Below are positions 35,201-47,200 of a DNA stretch of 64,000 nucleotides, in pieces; within the stretch, counting starts at the first letter, position 1, and every line of letters begins with the position of its first letter. The stretch is from Microstegium vimineum (taxonomy: Eukaryota; Streptophyta; Magnoliopsida; Poales; Poaceae): assembly GCA_022036555.1 (NCBI GenBank), contig CM039140.1, forward strand, positions 3,375,943-3,439,942, given 5' to 3'. The position numbers were made by a program, and so were the translations under genes. Below the pieces are notes generated by a model, which was not told where the DNA came from, did no database searches, and was given only the letters and a program-made list of their open reading frames with translations.

Positions 35201-38200
35201 TTGAGTCGATCGGACAGGTCCTATGACGAGTCCGTGGGATGAGTCTTGCCGGGGGTGCGACCTAGGCATCCCCACGTGAGGTACCTGTGGCGAGTACATG
35301 TGTTTTTGAGGAGCTCCCGAGGCGTGCCCCGGGATAGAGGTGTTGTGATGGCACGGGGGAGGATCCCGACTGAGGAGATGACCTGTCTGATCCCACCTAG
35401 GATCTGGAATAGCAATGGAATCGGAACCATGAGTTTTATTCGTGCACACCACTCATCCCTGAATGGGCGGGGTGCAGATGTCGATCGGTTTGGGCGATGC
35501 CATTACTGCCAGGTTGTTAGGTGATAAGGGTGGGTAGTGCCGGTGTTGAGACCCGTACCGTCCTAGATGTGCAGTACCATGGTGGCCAGTTGCTGCGTCT
35601 CTCAGTCTCTATTTGCCGGTGCGCCGGGGAGCCCCAGGGCTGAGTGGCAGGATGGTATCGTTCTAGATCGGGAGATAGCCCGTTGTCGGCCTAGGCGTTG
35701 TACAGCGTCGATGATGACGATCTTGTGGTTATAGGTGTACACAGTCTGCAGAGTTGATCGATCTATACGTATAGCCGTGTCCCCGGTTATGGACTTCTCA
35801 TGACCTACGCCTCGCTTGCTTTAGAGAGATGAGTCCCTTCTTTTCTCCCCCTGGGTTTTGTAGGATCCGGCTGTGAGCCGCTGAGACAAGGACGAGAGGG
35901 AGTTGTCCTTGTCGCCTAGAGAGCGAGAGTGTGTGGTGAGATGTGTGGGGATGGGATGGATGTGTGGGAAATGTGTTAAAACTTGATATACAACTATTAC
36001 TATTATTACTTAATACTGAACTTGCATAGGAAAATCACAGCTAGATATAGATTCTCTTCTCTACCCTTGCATACCACTTTCCACAAAGCAAAACGCAATG
36101 CATAGGGTGGGAGCCAGTGGCCAGTACAAATCGTACTGAAAGTTATTTGTCAGGTTTGGATGCTATCTTCGACGACAACAACAAGGAACCGGAGGATTAG
36201 GTGGTCTTGTCCTACGCTCAAGGTTGCCCGTGAAGGAGGAGCCTTCACCCGCGCGTTGCGTCTACTCTGATATCGTTTCATGTGCGTCTTCCGCTAGTAG
36301 AGTGTTGTAGTAGGGTGTGAATATCTAAGATGTAATATTTGTAAACTTGTAATTTACGATGTATGACCGTGGTATCAACTGTATATCAACAATGTGATAA
36401 CTTGGTATTCCTGGGACTATCACATTATGTTGTAATCTGTGGATTTCCCTTCGAGGGAATCATGGATCGTTGCAGTTACCTTGTAAGGGATAGACTGCCG
36501 ATCAGTGCTCATGAATGGCGGCAAAGGACAGGACAACCTGAAATTAGTTTTGTCTCTGATCGTGACAAGGAACTAATTTGGCAAAGTCCTTCAACATTTC
36601 TCGCTCGATACAGAACATGAAGCTTTGAAGGGGAGAGTTAGGGACTGTTCTATGAAGAAGATGGCAACACAATTCTAGGTCTGGAAGAAGAAATTGCATA
36701 ATGAATTTATCAAGAAGAACCTGACTCCAGATTTCAACAATAAGGCCTACGTCAAGTTGAGACCGTTTTGGGATGACTTTTTAGCTTACAAGACATCCGA
36801 AGAGGGCGCAGCACGAGCGATACAGAACCAATAGAATGCCCGAGGAAAGCAATACCACCATCACTTGGGATCAGGTGGCTACATTACTGCCATTCCTAAG
36901 TGGGAAAAAGCAGAAGAGGACCTTGAAGCTAGGGGAATACAACCAGAATTAGGTAACTGGTCTGAGCGCGGTAAGTGGTGGTTTTTTGGTCACAGGGGAG
37001 GCCTTGCGCGGTAAGCAGCGGTTTACGCTCAATCTTTGAGGGAACAAGGAGTATGGTCACCAGATAGAGATAGGGATGAGCTGACATTTGCCCTGGTGAA
37101 AGGTCCTTGTGTGATTTTGGTAATTGAGTGACAACTTAGGTGAACTAATACGTGTTCAAGTGATGTATACATAGGAGATTAGTTCACAGGTGATTGTGTG
37201 ATGAAGGAGCTTAATGCACATGAAACATGATATGGAGTCATGTGACCAAGGTGGAGAAAATCAAGATGAGGCTTGGCTTGATGGACCGGTTGCAAGTGTG
37301 AAGGGCAAGTGAGTGATGCTTGGCGCCAATGGACCGATGCAACGGTGAAGAGCAAGTGAGGTTAAGGTCGATGAACCAATACGGTCACGTGATGAGATGA
37401 AGTGGATCATATCATTTGATGATGGATTGGTGCATGTGTTGCATCAACATTGGAGATGGAGATGGAATGGAATGCGCAAGGCAAAGGTATAACCATAGGT
37501 CATTTCATTTCACCGGTCATAGGTGTGTAGAGAAGTTTATGACCAGGTTTAGGATAGATAGACGTACTATCAAGAGGAGAAAACTTGTTTGCATATCGGT
37601 TATCTAGTGCCACTTGAGCGATCTAACTTTGCGATGCATTAGGATCGAGTGGCGCGGTAAGAGCAAGTGAAAATGCTTTGAAAATGATTGTGAAAATGCT
37701 AACACACATGCACAAGGTGAAGAACACATTTGTGTTAGCACATGAGAAGCAAGGAAGAAGTGGTAGCTCGGTTTGGCTCGGGTGTGAGCTCCGGACGCTG
37801 GTCCGGCCGCAAGGGGGTTGTTGGTCCGGACCATCGCGGATGCATCTGGAACCTAACCCTAGGCGTGCCCTTTCTGACTGAGGAAATCCAGACATTGTTC
37901 GTCGTCCGGACGGTGAACTCCGGGCCCTGCGTCCGGAGGTTGTAGCTCTCTGGTTCGGCTCTGTGTTGAGTCTGGACGCAGAGTGTAGTCCGGACCCTGG
38001 AGTCTAGACGTTGTTCGGGCGAAGTTGAGCTCTCGGGAGCTCTCTGTGTTGCATCCGGACGCGGCGTGCGTTGGACCAGAGCAACACTGTTGGCTGCGTC
38101 CGGAGACGCGTGGCAGAGCGCGGTGAGCGCGCCAACAGACGAATTCAAACGGCTAGGAGGGTCCGGATGCGCGCGGTATGGTCCGGACCCCCTATGAACT

Positions 38201-41200
38201 TGCGTCTGGAGGTTGCGCAGGGAGCCCAGTGATGGGGCAAAAGGGCTAGTTTCGTTTGGGTGGCTATTTATAGCCCTTGGTCAGCCTCTTGGGCTGGTTG
38301 AGCACCTTTGGCATGTGTTGCCCTTAGTGTGCTTGGTTTGGGAGCCCTCTAACTCACTTGTGCAAGCTATAGTGCAATTCTAATTGCGAGTGAGTGATCT
38401 CTAGTGCGTTGCTTTGAGAGATAGCTTCGTGTGGCACTAGGTGATCGTGTTGCAAGCCGGTGGTGCTTGTTACTCTTGGAGGTTGCCACCTCCTAGACGT
38501 CTTGGTGGTTGTGGCTCCATCGAAGCCCGCAAGAAGATTGTGAGGCGCTCCGGAGAAGTGCTTTGTGAGGGGTGTTGTGCTCGCCCTGTGGGGATCGTGA
38601 AGAGCAAATCTAGTTGAGCATGTCATTGAGCTACCCTCAGTTGTGGGTAGATTCTTGCGGTGCCCGAGTTAGTAGGCTAGGCTTGTGAACGCCTATTAGC
38701 CGCTGAATCACCAAGTGTGTGGTCGACACAACGGGGACTAGCTTGGTGGCAACCAAGTGAACCTCGGGAGAAAAATCACCGCGTCAACCTTGTCTACTCT
38801 TCTTGGTGGTTTGCATTCTCCGAATCACTAGCTTGTATTTACTTATTCATATCTTGTGCTAGTGGTTTCTTGTTGCTCTTGTAACTAGTTTAGCTTGTGT
38901 AGCTTGCCTAGTTACCTTCTAGCTTGTGTAGCTTAGAAGTAGCTCTTGAGTGGCTTATTGGCTTATGTAGCCTTGTAAGTCACATTGCTTAGTTTGTGTA
39001 GCTAAGTAAGTTGAGCTCTCTAGTTGACTTGTCTAGTCTTGCTAGAGAGCATTGCTAGTGAGCTTAGGTGCTTTGTGCTTTGCTTACTAGTATGTGTAGG
39101 AGCTCCCTTTTGTGCTTAGAGTACTAGTTGCTTAGGTTTGTGTGACCTTGCAACCTAGACTTGTTTAGGTGAGCTTCCTAGCTTTGCACCTTAGTGAGCC
39201 CAATTAGGATCTTTTGCTAGGTTCTAAAGTTATAGATAGATGGGTGTAGTCTTTTGCTAGGATCTTAGTGAAGCATGCGAAGCAGCTATTCAAGCAAAAG
39301 AGCGAGAAGAGAAACTTGAAGCGAGAATGAGCGAGGAAATCAAAAGGCAAGTGGAGTTAGCAATGAGCCAAATACGAAGTACTGGATCAGTACCGAAAGT
39401 CAACATCAGCCCATCAGCTCAGTCAAAAAGCAGTTGTGCTTCCACGAAAGTGCCTCAACCTAGTGATGACGCAAAGCTACGCTTCCCCGTGGATGACATC
39501 ACAGAACCGAATACATCATGTGAGCTGCACATTCCAGAGGGGGCTACCACAATCATGGTGGCTACCGGTGTTGTATCTCCTATCGACCCTACAAAGACAC
39601 CAATATGCCATGGGTCAAAAATCCCAGCTGGATATGCTCGCGTCTCGGTGGATAGAGTTCAAAAAGGTCATCGCGATGTTAAGCTTGACATTGAAGGAGG
39701 TGATGGGGAAATGACTTTAGGACAAGTGGAGAAGACATTTATTTGTTGGCGCAAGCGCTATACATTATTCCTGGGGCATCACCTCCTATTGTACCGTCGC
39801 CGCCTCATCCTAGGTGCGAATGAAAGTGAATCATACCTATCTCTTTTTCACTAACTTTGTATTGGCGTAAATAATGATACTTTATTCACACTCGTTGTTT
39901 TCACTGCAGGACCTCACCCAGAGACCTAAGTCACCATTCATCACCTACTGGTCATAGTCTTGCGAGGGATGATGATGCTGAAATGCATGACACGGCTTCG
40001 TCCCCAGAACCTCCAAGGCGGTATCCATCTCCGAAACTGGCCCCATCGCCTCCACGACGTTCTCCAACGCCGAAACTGGCCCCATCGCCTCCACGACGGT
40101 CTCCCGCCGCCCCATCGCCAAAGAAGAGGACCGCCACAAAAGCAAAGGTGTCGGCCGCCAACCAAAAGCAAAGAAGCAAGCTACAAGGAAAGTTAAGATT
40201 CCTCAGAAACTTCCGTATGAGAAGACTGAAGAAGAAATAGACGCTTCAGTAAAGGCCTTAGTGGACGCACATTTCCAAAAAATTAAAGACAGTCGTAAAG
40301 CAAGGAAAGAAGCTAAACAACCATTCTTCTTACATCAATCAGCTCTAAGGCAAGCGGTGGAAGCAAAGAAGAGAAATATACGTGATGCTCAAAAGAGTTC
40401 TCCAATATTGGACTATGACCACACTCTCGAAAAGGCAATTAACGAGAAGAAAAGAGCAGGGAAGGGTGTCCCACAGCTCGGGGAACAATCGAATCAATCA
40501 GTGCCCCCGCTAGTTGTTGGGAATCAATATGGTTCAAACATGAGCGTGCTAGAAGACAATGTTCCACGGGTCAATTAAGATGGTATGGAAGAGTTCTTGA
40601 AAGGAGCTGGTCTAACTGTGACTCAATTTCTAGGAAATGCACTCATCACAAATGCCACTGTAGTCGATGAGTGGAAGAGAACTTATGTACGTGGCAGAAG
40701 TCTGTACAACCCATCGGCCCTCGGGGAACTTGGTATGCAAATGCGTAGGTTAAACTCATGGTACATGGAGGCATGTACCAAAAACCCAGATGACGACTGC
40801 ATTTGCGTCAGAATTAGACAAGAACATTACTTCCGGGGCGATGACCTTATATTTGTTCTGTATAGTGAGCTCCACCAACTATGTCATATGGACGCTCTAG
40901 ACAAATCTCTGATGAGCTGTTACAATCTGTAAGTGATCATTTCTTTTAGTAATCGGACTATAGCATATGTATATGTATAGTAACTAACTATCCTCAAACA
41001 TATATATCAGATTCTTGATGTTATTGCTCAAACGTAACGGAAACACGGATATTGGTTTCATTGATCCATCAATCATATTCTCGGATCCAAACACTCCCCG
41101 CGATCAATGGATACCTCAAACGGAGAGGAATTTCCGGAGGTTCCTGGTCAACCAAAAGACCAGAGAATATATACTCTTCCCATACAACTTTGGGTGAGTG

Positions 41201-44200
41201 TTGTTATCGTTTGCACAATTTGTCTTACTTATTACTCAATTTAGCATAAAGATATATATGTTGACTCTATAAACAAATACAGTTTTCACTGGATACTCAT
41301 AGTCTTCGATATGAGAAGAAGTCAATTGATAATCTTTGACTCATTGAGAAAACCACTGGAAGATTACCAAGATATGATAGACATTATCAAGGGGTAACTT
41401 TGATCTTTAAATATGGATTCCTGCTCTTTAACTACACTACAAGAGTTAATTAACTAATGATCCAATTATTGAGCAGGGTTTGGGCTTGGTTCATCCTGAA
41501 ACACCGTCCAGAATTGGAAGTGGCATTACAGGGTCCTCGTCTGCAAAATGTAAGTTCTACTAGCTCTCATAATTTGTTACCTTATCATGCTTTAACATAT
41601 GCATATGATGACGATAGTAATCTTTTCATATCTTACAGTGGATTCTAAGGCAGCCACAAGGCAACAATCTGTGTGGATACTACGTTTGTAAGTTCCTCAC
41701 GGTGTATGCAAGAAGAAATATTAATGAGAAACTAAGAGTATATGATATGTATATATAATACATCCATTTTATTTATTTGTTGCTATTAACTAAATCTTAT
41801 GTATATTAAGTTATTAACACTTGTTTCTTTATAATGCAAATTGAAGACGCTTTGATTGCAGTAACAAGTGTTGCAAGAAGTCCGCCTCAAAGGAATTCAA
41901 GAGACACTTGCTGGATTTTTTTTTTGAAAAAGTGGTCAACCCTAAAGGCGAGTACTATTACGACCCGGCCGAACCAGTCAAGCCAAATCAAGACGAACAT
42001 CTGTATGATATTTAAGTGGCGAGAGCGGTTGTGTCTTAAGTCACAATGGATAATGATGTAAATTTTATGTGCATATATATATTATACTTATAGAGTTTCA
42101 TAGTTTATTTGTGTTTAATGCTTGAAACTAATTTATAAGTGCGTGAATACATGTATTAGCAGCGAATACATGTATTAGAAGCGTAGAATACACACATTTG
42201 AATACCTAATCTAATTGGAAAACCAAAATAAGAAATACAAAAATCAGGAAAAAAAAAAGAGTCTTTAGCCCCGGTTGGTAAGGGTGCTGCCACGCGTAGC
42301 CCACCTGCATCACCTGGTGCACCCTTTAGCCCCGGTTGATATTACCTTTAGTCCCGGACCTGCGAACCGGGGCTAAAGGGGGGACATTTAGTCCCAAATT
42401 CTTAGCCCCGGTTCAGGCACCGGGACTAAAGGCCCTTACAGACCGGGGTTAAAAGCCGATTCTGTACTACTGGATGTATGTAACAACAGACTATTCTACT
42501 AGAGTATCTTTAAGAGTCTTTCTAAAATTTATTCTATAAATAATTATTTAGAGTCATTGGAGTAAAATTTGTTTTCTATATCTTCGTACCAATCAACTGT
42601 AATTTTAATTGATCTCTAAATGTAGACATCATATGTTCGGGTTCTCTTGCTAGCCCAAGTTAGAGCATCTCAAATCATTTTCTAAAGATAAATTTAGCTA
42701 TTGTTGAGGAAAAAATGTCTCTAACGTGCTCTAAATGACTCTCCAAATTTATTAGGTCTTCATTCCATCTCATTCGCTCTCTACTTTTGAATAGCCTACC
42801 TCACTAGCTATATCTTTTGTTTTACAGACTCTAACATTATCTATTTTACATAGTAATAAAATTAATAAATTTAGCTAGTTTTTTGGCTAACGTCTTGAAG
42901 ATGCTCTTAGAGACGAAGATGGCTCTCTAAAATATGCAGAAGATAATACTCCCTCTGTATCCTAATTAGATGACGTTTTGAACCGCGGCACGGTCTCCCA
43001 AACACAACTTTGACCTCTTATTTTTATAAAAAATATTTATGAAATAATGATATATGTATATTTTTATGATATATGTATATTTTTATGAAAGTATTTTTTA
43101 ATACAAATCTATTCATATAACTTTCACATTTGGAATCTCAATAACTTAAAAGTTATTGATGATTTATATTCCCAATGTTTAACTCAAATTTTGTCCAAAA
43201 CATCATATCGAGACCGAATCGGATCTCCTGAGCCAAGATGATTCAGGTTTATCAATATCTTTAGTTAGCCGCCGTTGAACTCAGAGACCCGTAATCAAAG
43301 TTTAAGTGGGGAATGCGGAGCGGATAAACCCTGTCGTTTTCCTCAAGCAGCTGACTACTTTTCGATCACCAAATGTACTGTATATATCCTACTGTGTTAT
43401 GGTTTACTTGTACAGGAAATTATGTCTAGCAGTGTTGTCCGCTTGTTCCCCGTTATTGCTGGGCGACTATTGGTTGGCCCTGTGCTACACTGATTATTGC
43501 GCTGAACGAGAAGGCTACACCATGCATTTTGCCAAGAGCCCAGCAGGCTGGCCATGGCCAGTAGTAGTGGCCGGCAGATGTGAGCTAGATGCATGGTCGG
43601 ACTAGGTTTCATTGCCGTTTCCACTTGATACAATTCCTACATGGAAATCCTCTCCCTTTTTTCATTATAAGGACTACAGCCATCAAGAGTTTTGTCATTT
43701 TTGTAACTATACTACATCTCAATCCGTGGAAGTACTCCGTTTCAATTTATAATTCATTTGACTTTTTTAATCTCAAGTTTTGTTGGTGATATTAGCTCGG
43801 CATATCCCAGGGACCTTATGGGCCTGCCGACCAGACGACGGCCCAGCCCACGAGGCCTTGCGACACGCGACCAGCCCGTCGTGCTCGCCAAGGACTCCGA
43901 AGAAACCTTGCTCGCCAAGAAGAATCCTGGAAGATAAGCTCGGATCTCTTACCTAAAGGGGCCGATCGTAATCTGTTAGGATATGAAAACTGTAACCCTG
44001 CTCCCCGGCTATATAAGGCGAGCAGGGACCCCCTCCAAAACGATCCTACACAATCCCATAGATCGCATCTACGGGTCTTGTAACCTAATACTCATATCAA
44101 TCCAGCCACCAAAACACAGGACGTAGGGTATTACGGTGATTTGCCGGCCCGAACCTGTCTAAATCGCCGTGTCTACGCTCTCTGTGTTACGCTTGATCGC

Positions 44201-47200
44201 CGTCGCCACACCTCCGCCTACAATCTACTACCATGGGGTACCCCCTAGGTAGACTGCGACGCGTATTTCGTCGACAGTTGGCGCGCCAGGTAGGGGGTGT
44301 GCATCGACTTCATGGCTCGTCAAGCAGTTACATTCCCGGATTCGATGGTCCTGCCGACGGCCGGCACCGTACTACAGATCGGATCCATCTCCTGGACCGT
44401 TGGATCTATCCTGCAAGGGGCAGACACGCCATCATTCGCGCGTCGTCCCACCACGTCGATACATCACCCGCGAAAGAAGATCAGCGTCGACGATCTAGTC
44501 GACGCCATCGACCGCTCCAACGCCAGCATCACCGAGTGCATCGACCTCGTCCAGGCGGTACGACGTAGGCTCCCTAGCCATCATGGTTGCCGACCACACA
44601 ATCACCGAACCACGAAGGCGACGACCGTGGCGACCAAAGATGTCCAAATCCCTCCAACGATGCCTCAGGGGCTCAGCAATCAGGCGGCACTCCTCCAACG
44701 ACAGATGTCCCGATCGGTCTTCGACCAGATCTCAGCGCCTCCCGTCGTGAACACTGTCATCATCTCCGCAATCGACAGCGACTCCGAGCAGGAAGTGTCT
44801 CTCGATGGTACCACTTCCCCAGGGTTGACCACCAGCGCAGGGACCGAAGTCGCGAGCTCATCCAGATCGATCGGCAGCTTCCTAGAGTTCCCCCCGGGCT
44901 TCGGCGGGATGATTTTTCAGGTTTCCGCCGATAGCGTCGCCCCCGACAACGAAACAGACGCCGAGTGCACCGCAAGGGAGCAGCGCAATGCCGATTGCGC
45001 GCAGAGGCGCGACGACGAACGCCGCGAGGAAGAAAGGTACAACCAGGAATGCCTAGAGTAGGAACGCATCGCACACGCGAGAGGGATCAGAGGAATCGCG
45101 GTCATCCCCCACGGCGCAATCTCCAGTATGAGTTCGAGATGATGGGCGACGTCCCGGTGTATTCAACCCTCAGCGCCAATCTAGCGGCAGCCGTCTGCGA
45201 GCTGTCCAAACTCCAAGGTACGCCCATGGTCGAGAAGATAGACGCCCACATCAAGGCGGCCTCACTCCAGGTAAAAAGGAAGCAGCAAGTGCTTGAGTCC
45301 TTGGGTCAATCCCACAGCAGGAATCACTCACGAAGCCCTTCAAGAGAGCACCAGCGAGGATCTCCAAGACGCGACGAGGAAGACCACGACGACGCCCGCC
45401 GTGGTCGAATACCGGAACCTGTGCGTCGGAGCCCTCCGAGAGACCAAAGACAGAGACCCCTGCGGTACGACGACAGAGAGGACATCAGGATCCGGCGAGA
45501 TCAGTCACCAACTCCACCACGCTGGAGTCCTCCAAGACAACACCGACGAAGATCGCCAAGGTACGATGATGACGAGTATCACAACCCAGACGCAATCGAG
45601 CGCCAGCACCCCGAGCTACTGGGGGGACTACGCCTCTTCTCAGCCCGCCTGCGCGCCATCCGCTGGCCCTAGAATTTCAGAGTGACGTCAGTGGAAAAAT
45701 ACGACGGCAAGGAAGATCCAGAACAATGGGCCTCCACATACGAGATCGTTGTGCACGCCGCTAGAGGAGACCAGGACGTGATCGCTAATTACCTACCAGT
45801 AATGTTGTCGACATCCACCATTAGTTGGCTCCAGAAGATCCCGGACGGCACCATCGACAATTGGGAAGACCTCAAGGAAATCTTCATCGAAACATACAAA
45901 GCTAAATGTATCCAGCCAGGTACACGTTATGACCTGGAGACCGTCCACCAAAGAAGCAACGAAAGCCTCCGGGAGTATATCAGGCATTTCTCCGACAAGC
46001 GCCTGAGCATAACAGATATCTCCAACCCAGAAGCCATTGCCATCTTCTCCAACGGTCTACGAGTGGACGACCTCCGAAACAAGTTGGCCCGGAAGAACGT
46101 AAAAACCATAGAACAGATGATGATGATGATGATCGCAAATCCTTACGCCAACCAAGACGACGCCAACCGAAGCAGAGAGAACAGACGACGTTACTCCCGT
46201 TCTCCGGAACGCGCAGGGGATAACAATCGCCGACCAGATTACCGGAATGAGAAGGGCCCCAGCGACCATCACGACTACCGGTCAGGTAACTCTGAACACC
46301 GATCGAGATATGACTACAGTCAAAACAACTGCTACGTCGCAAGTACGGACTTCCGCCCAAAGAAGAATTACTACGAAAGCTACGAGAAGATCCTCGACGG
46401 ACCATGCCCCATACATAAGAACTCCAAGCACTCCTTGCGAAATTGCGAGCTCATAGAGACGACAATGAAGGACAAATCAGAGAAACGACAGAAGAAGGAT
46501 GACGAAGACAAAGGCAAGGACCAAGGACCGCCAGCGCCAGAGTTCCGACAAGCATCGACGACGCACTCCATATTTGGGGGCAGCGTGCTCATCGAAGGGG
46601 AAAGAAGATGCCGCCAAACTCACCAGTTAGTGCATTCCCTCGCCGCCATAGGAGGAAACACAGCCGAATCTCGCCTCCTCCACTGGTTGGATCAACTAAT
46701 CAGTTTCTCCGGAGAAGATGAGTGGATGGATTACAGATATCCAGGTCGCTTCCCGTTGATCGTCAATCCAACCATCGCAACGTGCTGCTTCAGGAAGGTA
46801 CTGGTCGACGGTGGTAGCGCCATCAACATCATCTTCGTCGACGCATTCCGTCAGCTCGACTACTCAAAGAAAGATCTCCTCCCAGCAAACTTCTCCTTCT
46901 GGGTATCATCCCGGACAAGGCGTCAACACCAATATGGCAGATCACCCTACTTGTGCAGCTCGGCGACAAGAACCACTTCAGGGTCGAGAACATTAACTTC
47001 GTCGTTGCCGATTTCGAGACAGCTTATCACGCGATACTGGGACGACCGACACTTGCCAAACTAATGGCAGTCCCACATTACACGTACATGGTGTTGAAGA
47101 TCCCGATGCCACAAGGTATCCTCAGCCTCTGAACTAATTTGAAGATAGCATACGAGTGTGAGCAGCAGACAATCAACGCCATCGAGAAGCCTTGCGCCCG

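Larger units (their letters stand above)
30323..42015 (+). pseudogene. TNPA-like gene with C-terminal Ulp1-type protease domain (CACTA element)
   Basis: The first exons, 30323-30502 and 30583-30735, encode an acidic N-terminus with repeated NQVDD. The reading resumes after the nested LTR at 36475 (LVRDRLPISAHEW), followed by Transposase_24-like sequence to about 37096. After a second LTR, a DUF8039-like part (39262-39770) is followed by a proline-rich linker with PKLAPSPPRRSP repeats. The end is an Ulp1/C48 cysteine-protease domain with candidate His (41287, FHWILI), Asp (41338, IFDSL) and Cys (41672, NNLCGYYV). Stops in the Transposase_24 part and at 40576 break the protein. Proteases of this kind are known passengers in grass CACTA elements; their substrate here is unknown. 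Confidence 0.75.
23861..42472 (+). mobile_element. Large CACTA (En/Spm) transposon, 18.6 kb, degenerate
   Basis: It begins CACTACAGAA and ends TGTACTACTG (a mutated GTAGTG end). GAT lies directly outside both ends as a 3-bp target duplication (23858-23860 and 42473-42475). Both termini carry arrays of TTTAGTCCCGGTTGG-type repeats in both orientations (about 23880-24150 and 42261-42460). Inside, in order, are a zf-GRF/membrane protein gene, a TNP2-like transposase and a TNPA-like gene with an Ulp1-type protease end, the usual layout of grass elements of this type. Every gene has stops or frameshifts. Two LTR elements are nested inside. It lies in intron 1 of transporter gene 3, antisense to it. 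Confidence 0.88.

Noticed and set aside
43306..43605. Possible acyltransferase fragment (FPVIAGRLL)
   Set aside because: A short phrase resembles BAHD proteins, but no catalytic motif or further homology is visible, so it is not supported.
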